From Nocardiopsis potens DSM 45234 (GTDB lineage Bacteria; Actinomycetota; Actinomycetes; Streptosporangiales; Streptosporangiaceae): a DNA stretch of 64,000 nt. A program made the translations under genes and the position numbers. The DNA is taken from NCBI RefSeq assembly GCF_000341105.1, contig NZ_ANBB01000045.1, positions 106,456-170,455 of the forward strand, read 5' to 3'. Positions 1 through 7,649 of the stretch are shown here, one piece after another. A model generated the notes under the pieces. The model saw nothing but the letters and a program-made list of their open reading frames with translations. It ran no database searches and was not told the origin of the DNA. The stretch's first letter is position 1, and each line of letters starts with the position of its first letter.

Positions 1-1249
1 CGGCCTGGGCGTAGGGGCGGATCACGGCGTCCGCCGCCAGCGAGTCGCGGGCGTAGGTTTCGGCCAGCTCCCGCAGCGCGTCGGCCCGCCTTTCGGGCTC
101 GTCCTGGGCCGCCTTGCCCTTCGCGTGCAGGGCGAGCAGGTCGTGGAAGCGGTACCGGCCGCCGCCCAGATCGGTGAGCATGCTCGCGGAGACCAGGGAG
201 CGGAGCAGCCGGGCGCACTCGGCACCGCCCCCGCCGACGAGACCGCGGACCACGGAGAGCGTGATGACCGGACCGACATGCCACCCCAGCCTGCGGTAGG
301 CGCGGGCCGTCTCCGGAGGCAGGGCGTCGTAAGAGAAGTCGAAGGCGGCCTGGACCGACTCCGTTTCATCGCTGCTCAACGCGGACAGCCGAGTTCGGTG
401 CTGGGTGAGGCCTGTTTCGGCGTCGGCGAGCGTGAGCCCTTCGACGGCGTGCACGCCCACTGCGTTCACCGCGATCGGCAGTCCGCCGCACAGCGCGGCC
501 ACCCGGGAGGCGGACGCCTCGTCTGGCTCGGCATCGGCGTCAGTGGCCCTGGCCAGGTCCAGTAGGAGCTTCGTCGCGGCGGTATCGTCGAGCGGATCGA
601 CCCGCAGCAGCCGCCCTCCGTCGAGGGTCAGACCGGCCAGCCGGGCCCGTGCGGTCGCCACCACGACGTGCGCCCCCTCCCCGGGTAACAGACTTCGGAT
701 CTGAGCTGCGGAGACAGCGTTGTCCAGCAGGATTCCGAAGCTCTTTCCGGCGCTTGCCGACCGCCACCAGGAGGCCCGTGCGGGCAGGTCCGGCGGGATG
801 GCGGCGGGAGGAACGCCAAGGGAGCGGAGGAACACTTCCAGCACATCGTTCGGCTTGGCGGTCGTATCGGGGGAGAAACCGCGCAGGTCGTAGAAGAGGT
901 TTCCGTCCCGGCCGGCTCCGTCTTGATCGGACTGGAGCTCATGGAGGAAACGCGAGGCCAGGCCGCTCTTCCCCACTCCGCCCATTCCGTACAGGCAGAT
1001 CAGGGCGGTGTGCCCGCCACCGGCCTGGGCGACGATCTCCCGCATCGAATCCAGGATGGGGCCGCGATTGACGAAATGGGGGGTGACCGGCGGCACCTGG
1101 CGCACCATCTGCGGAATCGCTCCGGAGTTCTGGATGTTCTGCACGTCTCCGTGCACGGTGCCGACCTGGATGAGGGGGCCATGGTGGCCCCCGCTGACCT
1201 TGTTAAACGAAGAGTTGGATGCCTTTCGAGGGTCTTCTGGCCAGCGCAC
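1..1249 (-). CDS. NB-ARC (STAND) ATPase, C-terminus beyond left edge
   Basis: Leftward gene running off the window; about 416 residues are visible. The chosen start is a GTG with AGGCGAGG nine bases upstream; a GTG six bases earlier is the only other option before an in-frame stop. Near residues 23-36 is the strand-like motif HGPLIQVGTVHGDV, a type of leader I associate with actinobacterial NB-ARC/AfsR-like proteins. An NB-ARC domain follows: P-loop GMGGVGKS (about 88-95), Walker B-like FGILLDNA (about 150) and the GLPL-type motif CGGLPIAVNAVG (about 228), then winged-helix-like sequence with RYRFHDLLALHA. Such proteins are oligomerising ATPase switches, usually with C-terminal TPR sensors; that part is not visible. 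There is no N-terminal DNA-binding domain, unlike the SARP upstream. Base composition is lower in GC than most of the window. Confidence 0.85.
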   Translation of the reverse strand, partial: MRWPEDPRKASNSSFNKVSGGHHGPLIQVGTVHGDVQNIQNSGAIPQMVRQVPPVTPHFVNRGPILDSMREIVAQAGGGHTALICLYGMGGVGKSGLASRFLHELQSDQDGAGRDGNLFYDLRGFSPDTTAKPNDVLEVFLRSLGVPPAAIPPDLPARASWWRSASAGKSFGILLDNAVSAAQIRSLLPGEGAHVVVATARARLAGLTLDGGRLLRVDPLDDTAATKLLLDLARATDADAEPDEASASRVAALCGGLPIAVNAVGVHAVEGLTLADAETGLTQHRTRLSALSSDETESVQAAFDFSYDALPPETARAYRRLGWHVGPVITLSVVRGLVGGGGAECARLLRSLVSASMLTDLGGGRYRFHDLLALHAKGKAAQDEPERRADALRELAETYARDSLAADAVIRPYAQA

Positions 1250-1461
1250 GCACACTCACCTCGCCTTGTTCTCCCAGGACCGGGGCTCTGCCTTGTGGGC
1301 ATACCCGGTCCATCCTCTCTCGCAGCCGCGGACCGATTCGTGTCGGAGTGGCCGAAAGAGATGTCAACTGGAGAGACAGATTGTGCGTCTGTGAATTATG
1401 TGGATTTCGGGTAGAAGTGGGACCTCTTTTGGAGATCTTCGTCTTCTTCCTGGTGATCGGG

Positions 1462-1560
1462 TTAGAGCAGAGGGGTCCCGGTCAGCTGGGAGGCGCTCCA
1501 GATGCCGGCCCAGCCGAGAGCGACCAGGGCGCCGAAGATGCGCCATGTTAGGGTTGGCAT
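1462..1560 (-). CDS. 32-residue hydrophobic membrane peptide
   Basis: A tiny ORF of 32 residues starting MPTLTWRIFGALVALGWAG. The start is fixed by a strong ribosome-binding site, AAAGGA, seven bases before the ATG; the longer in-frame reading (to 1710) has no good site. The peptide is essentially one transmembrane helix (about residues 6-26) with a short polar tail ending GTPLL. It lies on the same strand between the SARP regulator (ending 1825) and the NB-ARC ATPase (starting 1249). It resembles no family I can name. Possible roles are a small membrane regulator, a signal peptide precursor or a toxin-like peptide; none is demonstrated. The fit of RBS and start makes translation likely. Confidence 0.6.
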   Translation of the reverse strand: MPTLTWRIFGALVALGWAGIWSASQLTGTPLL

Positions 1561-1584
1561 TTCATTATCCTTTCGACGGCTGTA

Positions 1585-1611
1585 GGTGCACATTTGATGG
1601 GTTTGGTGCAC
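1585..1611 (-). promoter_or_regulatory. Paired GTGCACC sites upstream of the small peptide gene
   Basis: Two identical copies of GTGCACC (1605-1611 and 1585-1591, leftward reading) are spaced 20 bp start to start, about two helical turns, and end about 25 bases before the peptide ATG. The upstream copy sits inside a perfect 12-base palindrome, TTGGTGCACCAA (1603-1614). Direct heptamers on one DNA face are typical of SARP binding sites, and a SARP is encoded just upstream. The assignment is inference; no clear -10 hexamer is seen. Confidence 0.4.
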
Positions 1612-1824
1612 CAACAGTTTGGATAGTGGGCAGGGGTGGGGCCTCGTGCTCTCTCGAAGGTGGGTGCGGGGCCCCATCCCGTTGGGCAGGCTGAGTACGC
1701 CATGGAGCATGGCGAGGAACCTGATCCACTACGGGCAAGCATGCCAGAGATGAGTGGGAGATGTCGATCTTGCCATGCTCTGAACGTTTACCCGTGATGC
1801 GGGTAATGTGTAGCGGGCATCCGC

Positions 1825-4800
1825 CTAGGCGGAGGGGCTTGCTAGGGTGTAGATCAAGATTTGCGCATAGACTGCTTCTGGGGCCGAGATTTCAGATAGG
1901 ATCCGCTCGGCCGCTTCAAAGCGAGACTGGGCGCGTTCCTTCATCCCCTTTTGGGCTAGAGTGCGTCCGAGGGCTGTGAGTGCCAGCCCTCTTTCTCTGC
2001 GCAGGTCCGCCTGGACAGCTTCGTTGAGTGCCCGCGTGAAGTGCTCGTATGCACTTTCCAGGTGGCCGCGGATGAGTTCGATTTCGCCCATCCCAATCAG
2101 GATCTCGACGCTGGTGCCCGGGGTCCCGTATGTTGCGCAGAGGCGGGAGCTCTCTTTGAAATGGGCTTCAGCCTTATCCAGTTCGTCGCACTTTAGGTGT
2201 AGATGGGCGAGGTTTGTCAAGGTTACGACCTCGGTCCAGAAGTCGTGCAGCTCGCGTAGTGTGTCCAGCGCTGCCCCGAAAAAGGAGAAAGCGCGCCCGG
2301 TTTCTCCCTTGTAGGATGATATTTCGCCCAGATTGGTGGCTATTGCCCCTTCGCGTCGTTGGTCGCCGATTTCCTGGGCGGCCCATAGTGCTTCCTGGCA
2401 GAGCTTGGTTGCTTCGCGGTGATAACCGAGCCCTTGAAAAGCTCCAGCTAGGTGGATCTTTGTATCGATGATGGTCGCAGTACTTGAAATCTGTTCCTGC
2501 TCCTGCAACCGCAGTGCGTCACTATGCGCCGAGATGGCGGCATGGAAGTCGCTGTCCCGGAAGTGGCAGGCGCCCCGGCGGTCCAGGCTGAGGGCGATGC
2601 CCGGCTTGTGACCCGCCCGCTCGAACTCCTCCTGGGCCTCTTCGTGCAGGCGGGCCGCGGTGCGGTAGTCGCCGCCGACGAAGGAGATGAGGCCGAGCTG
2701 GTGCCGGGTCCAGGCCAGGCCCGTCGCCTCGCCGTGGTTCTGCCAGAGGGACAGCGCCTCGCGGGCGCACCTCTCCGCGTTGGCGCGGTCGCCCATGCGC
2801 AGGTAGGCGCGGGAGAGCTGGTAGGTCGCGTGCGCCTCCGCCTCGGTGTCGCCTCGGCCGCGCCAGATGCCCAGGGATCTGCTGTGCAGCGGGACGGCGG
2901 CCTCCCACGGGCCGTGCGCGTAGACGTGCTCGGCGACGGTGTCGGCGAGGAGTGCCGCCTCCCGGTCGTGGTCGGTCCGGGCGGAGTGGTGGACCACGTC
3001 GAGGACGACCGGCAGCCGGCGGTTCAGCAACTCCATCGCCGCCGCCTTGTCCCGGGGCGGGGGCGGGAGGAAGGGGGCGGTCGGCCCGGCCGTGCGGTCG
3101 AAGCGGTCCAGGCGGAGCCGGTCGGGGTAGAGCAGCCGGTCGGCCTCGGTGCAGACGGACAGGTAGGCGTCGAGCATCCGGGAGCGGACCGCGTGCTGCT
3201 CGGCGAGCGGCAGGCCGGTGCGGGCCCTGCGGTGGGCGTGGTTCATCACCAGGCTGTGCAGCCGGTGGCCGCCGGAGCCGGGGTCGGTGTCGATCAGCGA
3301 CGCGTCCTCCAGCTCCTCCAGCGCGTCCTCGGTCTCCGCCGGGTCCAGGCCGACCATCGCGGCGGCGACGTCGCGGTCGACCACCGGCGAGGGGTGCAGG
3401 CCCAGGCGGAGCAGGGCGGTCTGCGCGGAGCCGCCGAGGCTGCGCAGCGAGACGTCGAAGACGGTGGAGAGGCGGCGGCTGCCCGCGCGGAACTCGCCGA
3501 CCCGGTCGCCGGCCGCGCGGAGCCGGTCGATGAGGCGGCTCCCGACCAGGTCGGCGCGGGTGTCCAGGCGGGTCGCGATGAGCCGCATCGCCAGCGGCAG
3601 CTGGCCGCAGAGCTCCACGATCCGGGCGGCCGTCTCGGCCCCCTCGGACGTCTGCTCCCGGGCGGCCATCCTGGTGAACACGGTGACCGCGTCGCCCGGC
3701 GCGGGCACCTGCAGCCGGATGTGCCGGGCACCGTCGATGTCGGGCAGGCTGTTCCTCCCGGTGACGAGCACCGCGCAGCCGGCCCCGGCCGGCAGCAGCG
3801 GGAGCACCTGCTCCGCGCCGGCGGCGTCGTCCAGGACGATCAGCATCCGGCGGCGGGCGGTGTAGTCCCGCCACACCGCCACCCGCCGGTTCAGCGAGGC
3901 GCCCTCGTCCTCCGGCAGGCCGACCCCGACCAGCTGGAGCAGCTCGCCCAGGGCGCCGAACGGGGTCAGCGGCTCCCGGTGCTCGTGGTGGCCGCGCAGC
4001 TCCAGCATCAGCCTGCCGTCGGGGAACTCCCCGGCGAGGCGGTGCGCGGCGTGCACCGCGAGGCTGGTCTTGCCCACCCCCGGCATGCCGCTGAGCACGC
4101 AGACCCGGGCGGCGGTGGGCACCGCCGAGGAGGTGAGCACGCCCAGGATCCGCTCGGTCTCCGCGGTGCGGTCGGAGAAGTCGGCGAGGTCGCGCGGGAG
4201 GTTGGTGGCCACGGCGGCGGGGCTCCGGAGGGAGGGCCCGGACTCCGCGGGCGGCGGGCCGGACGGCGGCGGAGCGGAGCCTCCCCCGGCGGGGTCCGGG
4301 CGGCTGCGCAGGATCTCCCGGTGCGCGCGGACCAGCCGCGGGTGCGGGTCGGAGCCGGTGGTCTCGGCCAGCCGCTCGCGCACCAGGTGGAAGTGGTCGA
4401 GGGCGTCGGCGGTCCGCCCCGCCTGATGCAGCGCGCGCATCAGCAGCTCGGCGAGGGACTCGTTGAGCGGGTAGGCGGACGAGGCCTCGCCCAGCCGCTC
4501 GACGGCCTGCTCGGCGAGGCCGGCGCGGAGCGAGTTCTGCGCCCAGGAGACCAGGGCCGTCTGGTGCGCGCCGCGCATGGACGGCCGGATGGACTCGATC
4601 CAGCGCCCGGTCAGCCCGGGGAGCGGCTCGCCCCGCCACAGGGCGAGGGCCTCCTCCAGGAGCCGGAGCCCCGCGTCCCGGTCGCCGCGCCCCAGCGTCG
4701 CGGACCCCCGGGTGCGCAGCTCCTGGAACCGCGCCCAGTCCACGTCCTCCGAGGCCAGGGCGAGGACGTAGCCGCCGGAGGCCTGCCGGATCCGGGAGCG

Positions 4801-5034
4801 GGGGACCCCCGCTCCGGCGAGCCGGCGGCGCAGCCGGGTGACGTAGGTGTGCAGGGTCGGGCGCCAGCTCCCGCCCACCGCGCCGTCCCACAGCCGGTCC
4901 GCGAGCACCTCGGGGGCGACCGGCCGGCCCGTGCTCAGGGCCAGGGAGACGAGGAGGAGCATCTCCTTGCCGGAGACCTCCACGGCCGTCCCGTCCACCG
5001 TCACGTCGAGCGAACCCAGCACGGAGATCTGCAC
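1825..5034 (-). CDS. SARP-family regulator with BTAD, NB-ARC and TPR domains (AfsR-type)
   Basis: A 1069-residue transcriptional activator. Start: GTG at 5034 (MQISVLGSL) with GGGAGG seven bases upstream; the reading frame is open further up, but that part has no family similarity. Domain order: OmpR-like winged helix (about 1-92, with LADRLWDG); bacterial transcriptional activation domain (about 97-240); Pro/Ser linker; NB-ARC with P-loop GMPGVGKTSL near 316, Walker B MLIVLDDA near 396 and CGQLPLAMRLIATRL near 478; then TPR helices from about 700 to the end. This is the AfsR layout: regulators of secondary metabolism or development that bind direct repeats at target promoters, with ATPase and TPR parts gating activity. 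No biosynthetic cluster lies beside it; the closest candidate target is the small peptide gene downstream. The last about 230 codons (below 2520) are clearly less GC-rich than the rest. Confidence 0.92.
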   Translation of the reverse strand: MQISVLGSLDVTVDGTAVEVSGKEMLLLVSLALSTGRPVAPEVLADRLWDGAVGGSWRPTLHTYVTRLRRRLAGAGVPRSRIRQASGGYVLALASEDVDWARFQELRTRGSATLGRGDRDAGLRLLEEALALWRGEPLPGLTGRWIESIRPSMRGAHQTALVSWAQNSLRAGLAEQAVERLGEASSAYPLNESLAELLMRALHQAGRTADALDHFHLVRERLAETTGSDPHPRLVRAHREILRSRPDPAGGGSAPPPSGPPPAESGPSLRSPAAVATNLPRDLADFSDRTAETERILGVLTSSAVPTAARVCVLSGMPGVGKTSLAVHAAHRLAGEFPDGRLMLELRGHHEHREPLTPFGALGELLQLVGVGLPEDEGASLNRRVAVWRDYTARRRMLIVLDDAAGAEQVLPLLPAGAGCAVLVTGRNSLPDIDGARHIRLQVPAPGDAVTVFTRMAAREQTSEGAETAARIVELCGQLPLAMRLIATRLDTRADLVGSRLIDRLRAAGDRVGEFRAGSRRLSTVFDVSLRSLGGSAQTALLRLGLHPSPVVDRDVAAAMVGLDPAETEDALEELEDASLIDTDPGSGGHRLHSLVMNHAHRRARTGLPLAEQHAVRSRMLDAYLSVCTEADRLLYPDRLRLDRFDRTAGPTAPFLPPPPRDKAAAMELLNRRLPVVLDVVHHSARTDHDREAALLADTVAEHVYAHGPWEAAVPLHSRSLGIWRGRGDTEAEAHATYQLSRAYLRMGDRANAERCAREALSLWQNHGEATGLAWTRHQLGLISFVGGDYRTAARLHEEAQEEFERAGHKPGIALSLDRRGACHFRDSDFHAAISAHSDALRLQEQEQISSTATIIDTKIHLAGAFQGLGYHREATKLCQEALWAAQEIGDQRREGAIATNLGEISSYKGETGRAFSFFGAALDTLRELHDFWTEVVTLTNLAHLHLKCDELDKAEAHFKESSRLCATYGTPGTSVEILIGMGEIELIRGHLESAYEHFTRALNEAVQADLRRERGLALTALGRTLAQKGMKERAQSRFEAAERILSEISAPEAVYAQILIYTLASPSA

Positions 5035-5612
5035 GCCGCCGCCTCCCAACCGGCTCGGGAAGGAAGGACTATTTTGACATTCCGCCAACTGCTCTAATGG
5101 CGTCCGGAAATGGAATCGCGGTGTTGCCGCCTGGTCTGAGCTGTGCTTTCTAAGAGAAAAACGGCTAAACCGCGCTCTGGGAGATCGACCGGAACAGGAC
5201 GTGCGGGCCGAATGCATGTGATCGGTGCAGATGCACTTGAGGATGCATGGCCGCCATGGCGGGGGCGTTTGCAGGTGCACGGGCGATCGGGGCCGTTCCG
5301 ACCTGCGCGGACGGGGAGCGGAGGGCGGGGGTGTGCGGCGGGCTCGCGTATGCGGCGGGCGTGCGGCTCCGCTGTTTCGGGGGCGGGTGTCCGGAAAAGG
5401 GGGCGCCGTTATTGAAATGAAACGGTTCGCCCGCTGTTCGCCCGGGGCCGGCCGGTTCCGGGGCTCCGCGATATCTCCAGAGATCCCGCCGGGCGGCCCG
5501 GTTCCCGACGCCGCCGCCGGGCGGCGCCCGCCGGAGCGCGGTGCGCCGTCCCGGGAATGGAAAAGGCCGCCGCCCGGCCCCGAGGAGGGGTCGGACGGCG
5601 GCTCCGGGATGA
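5035..5612. other. Intergenic region upstream of the SARP gene
   Basis: About 580 bases with no supportable gene. Open frames here lack RBS and coding character. It should hold the SARP promoter. A TTGACA with TAATGG 15 bases on lies at 5073-5099, but it reads rightward, away from the SARP gene, and the spacing is short, so I do not call it a promoter. Confidence 0.5.
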
Positions 5613-5642
5613 GCCGGTGCCAGGGCTCGGCCTGGCACCGGC
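5613..5642 (-). terminator. Hairpin terminator after the small secreted peptide gene
   Basis: Perfect 12-bp stem GCCGGTGCCAGG / CCTGGCACCGGC with a six-base loop, 31 bases beyond the stop codon of the leftward gene at 5674. There is no U-tract, as is common in high-GC actinobacteria. Confidence 0.7.
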
Positions 5643-5673
5643 AGGTCAGTCCGCGGAATCAGGCGCCGGAAGA

Positions 5674-5874
5674 TCAGTCGTCGATCTCGACGGAGCAGTA
5701 GGTGAGCACGTCCAGGTTGACGGCGATCAGGCCGAGCGCGGTCTGGTCCTTCACACAAGCGGTGAAGTCTTCGTGGCTGTGTCCGTGTCCGCCGGCGAAG
5801 GCGGTGCCCCCGCCCAGGCCGATGAGACCGGCCGCGACTACTGCGGGCAGGGCGAACTTGGCTGCGGTACGCAT
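5674..5874 (-). CDS. Small secreted peptide with one cysteine pair
   Basis: A 66-residue preprotein with RBS AAGGGGAG just before ATG. Residues 1-27 form a classic Sec signal peptide (MRTAAKF, hydrophobic core, TAFA cleavage site). The mature about 39 residues begin GGHGHSHEDF and contain two cysteines in FTACVKDQTALG and VLTYCSVEIDD, about 20 residues apart, likely a disulfide. Size, secretion and cysteine spacing recall chaplin-type surface peptides, but the chaplin core pattern is absent, so I leave it unnamed. The His-rich start (HGHSH) could bind metal. It has its own terminator and a long upstream region, so it is probably monocistronic. Confidence 0.75.
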   Translation of the reverse strand: MRTAAKFALPAVVAAGLIGLGGGTAFAGGHGHSHEDFTACVKDQTALGLIAVNLDVLTYCSVEIDD

Positions 5875-6152
5875 GGTTCTCCCCTTACGGGTATGGGTCC
5901 TGTGAGCGGGTCGGCCTCCCCACAGCTGTAGTAACCGATACGAACAGCTCGGAAACGTTCAGTAGTTAAACGCTCGCTGATCTCTGTTTAGATCCAGCAC
6001 CAAGAGTCACATCCGCACCGCCTTCCGGGGCCTGCCGCGGGTGCCGGTGGGCATGCCGGAACGCCTGCGGCGCAGGGGATCCCGCGATCCGGGCCGGGCG
6101 ATATGGGGCGGATGGACCGGCTCGGGCGAGTGCCGGGCCGGGGCGCCCCGGA

Positions 6153-6773
6153 TCAGAGCAGCCCGGCGAGGCGGTACAGGACCAGCGAGCCGGCCACCGC
6201 GACGTTGAGGCTGTGCCCGGTGCCGACCATGGGGATCTCCACGGCCGCATCGGCCAGCTCCAGCGCCTCCGGCGGAATGCCGCTCTGCTCGTGGCCGAGC
6301 AGGGCGACCGTGGGGGTGCGCGCGGGCGGCAGGTCGGCCAGCCGGACCGACTCGTCGGTCAGCTCGACGGCGACGATGCGCGCGCCCCGCTCGCGCATCC
6401 GCTCCAGCCAGCGGACCTGGTCGCCGCTCCAGTGCACGCAGGACGGGCGGCGCAGGGTGTTCCCCCGGTCCAGCGCGTCGGGCACCCAGCGGAACCGGGG
6501 CACCGCCAGGCACGCGCCCACCGCGTCGCAGGTGCGCAGCAGCGTTCCCAGGTTGGCCCCGTGCATCGGCCACAGCGGCGCCGCGTACAGATGGTCCCAG
6601 CAGGTGTGCGCCTTCCGCCGGCGCTCCCGGCGGAGCTCCTTGCGCGGCCGCAGCCGCGGGGCGCTCACGCCGAAGGGGAGGCGCCCTCCCCGGTGCGGAA
6701 ACCGTTCATCGAGATCATCATCGCGGGGCGCTTCGTCGGCACGCCCGGGCCATCGACGGTGGAAACGGTGCAC
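6153..6773 (-). CDS. TrmH/SpoU-family RNA 2'-O-methyltransferase
   Basis: A 206-residue single-domain protein of the SPOUT superfamily, which methylates ribose 2'-OH in tRNA or rRNA using S-adenosylmethionine bound in a C-terminal knot. All three SpoU motifs are visible: motif 1 MHGANLGTLLRTCDAVGA (Asn and Arg), motif 2 VALLGHEQSGIP, and motif 3 IPMVGTGHSLNVAVAGSLVLY (Ser-Leu-Asn-Val). There is no N-terminal substrate-binding domain; the N-terminus is a short Arg-rich tail, so target specificity cannot be told. Start: GTG at 6773 gives the full frame, though its RBS is weak; a GTG around codon 36 (before SAPRLRPRK) is an alternative. It stands alone between unrelated leftward genes. Confidence 0.85.
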   Translation of the reverse strand: MHRFHRRWPGRADEAPRDDDLDERFPHRGGRLPFGVSAPRLRPRKELRRERRRKAHTCWDHLYAAPLWPMHGANLGTLLRTCDAVGACLAVPRFRWVPDALDRGNTLRRPSCVHWSGDQVRWLERMRERGARIVAVELTDESVRLADLPPARTPTVALLGHEQSGIPPEALELADAAVEIPMVGTGHSLNVAVAGSLVLYRLAGLL

Positions 6774-6838
6774 TGCGACGGTAGCCGCCCGGCGGGCCGG
6801 GCGCCAGCCGCCGAGGTGGGGGCGGGTGCGGGCGGCCG

Positions 6839-7444
6839 TCAGCGGGTGGCCGGGACGTACTCCGGGCCGCCGCTCCCGGGGACCAGGAACGCGGCCGGCC
6901 GGTCCGCGGGCGGGGCGCCGCCGCGCAGCTCCTCACTGGGGGCGCCCTCCAGCTCGAAGCCGATCATCGCGAGCCCCGGACCGGCCTCGCCGAGCGCCCC
7001 GCGCGCGACCCCGGCCAGCCAGGCGTCCAGCGGCGCGCGCCACTCCAGCGACTCGGCCCCGCTCCGCGAATCGAACGGGAACCCGCCGACCCGCGGGTCG
7101 GCCCGGTGCAGCGCGCTCAGCGGGAAGTACAGGTCGAGCAGGGGAGGGCCGTCCTCCCCGCCGGCCAGTGCGCACCCGCACGGGACCCGCCGCCCTCCGG
7201 GCAGCAGGACGGTCCCGACCAGCCGCCGGGCCTTCCGCAGCTCCCGCACCGTGCACGGCGCCTCCCGCAGGGCGCGATCCGCCCCGTAGGGCTCGGCGAA
7301 GCACCCATCGACCGGGGCGGACGCCCAGAGAGCGGTCAGCAGCCGCTGCAGCCGCCCCTCGCCGACGGGGCCCTCGGGCTCCACGTAGAGCTGGTAGAAA
7401 CCGCCGGTCCAGGCGGTTTCGGCGATGATCGGGGGGACGCTCAC
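6839..7444 (-). CDS. Conserved-looking cytosolic protein of unknown function
   Basis: A 201-residue protein I cannot assign. It starts with GTG (MSVPPIIAETAWTGGFYQL) and has no signal peptide or membrane segment. The sequence looks like a folded globular domain: aromatic-rich N-terminus, a Cys/Gly stretch RRVPCGCALAGGEDG in the middle, and an acidic C-terminal helix (GLAMIGFELEGAPSEEL). Codon third positions are strongly GC as in neighbouring genes, supporting coding. It is divergent from the M20 hydrolase gene, sharing a 205-base intergenic region, and 65 bases upstream of the methyltransferase gene on the same strand, so it may be the first gene of a two-gene transcript. Confidence 0.65.
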   Translation of the reverse strand: MSVPPIIAETAWTGGFYQLYVEPEGPVGEGRLQRLLTALWASAPVDGCFAEPYGADRALREAPCTVRELRKARRLVGTVLLPGGRRVPCGCALAGGEDGPPLLDLYFPLSALHRADPRVGGFPFDSRSGAESLEWRAPLDAWLAGVARGALGEAGPGLAMIGFELEGAPSEELRGGAPPADRPAAFLVPGSGGPEYVPATR

Positions 7445-7649
7445 CGGCCCAGTCTCGCCGACGCGCGGCGCGGACCGCCAGGGGCCCCGGTGTGCGTGTG
7501 CACATGCGGGTCCGCGAACGGTGTGCGAATGCCGATTGCGGTCCCGGCGCCGCTGCGGAGAGGCTGGTAGGGGCCGCCGCGCCCGCGCCGGCCGGTCCCG
7601 GAACGGCGCCCCGGCCTCCCGTCAGCCGACCCTTCCGAGGAGGACACCC

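Noticed and set aside
5073..5099. Rightward promoter TTGACA with TAATGG
   Set aside because: Spacing is 15 bases and no rightward gene follows; probably fortuitous in an AT-richer stretch.
5035..5280. Upstream extension of the SARP protein to 5280
   Set aside because: The extra 82 residues lack similarity to the family, and GTG at 5034 has a good RBS and begins exactly at the winged-helix domain.
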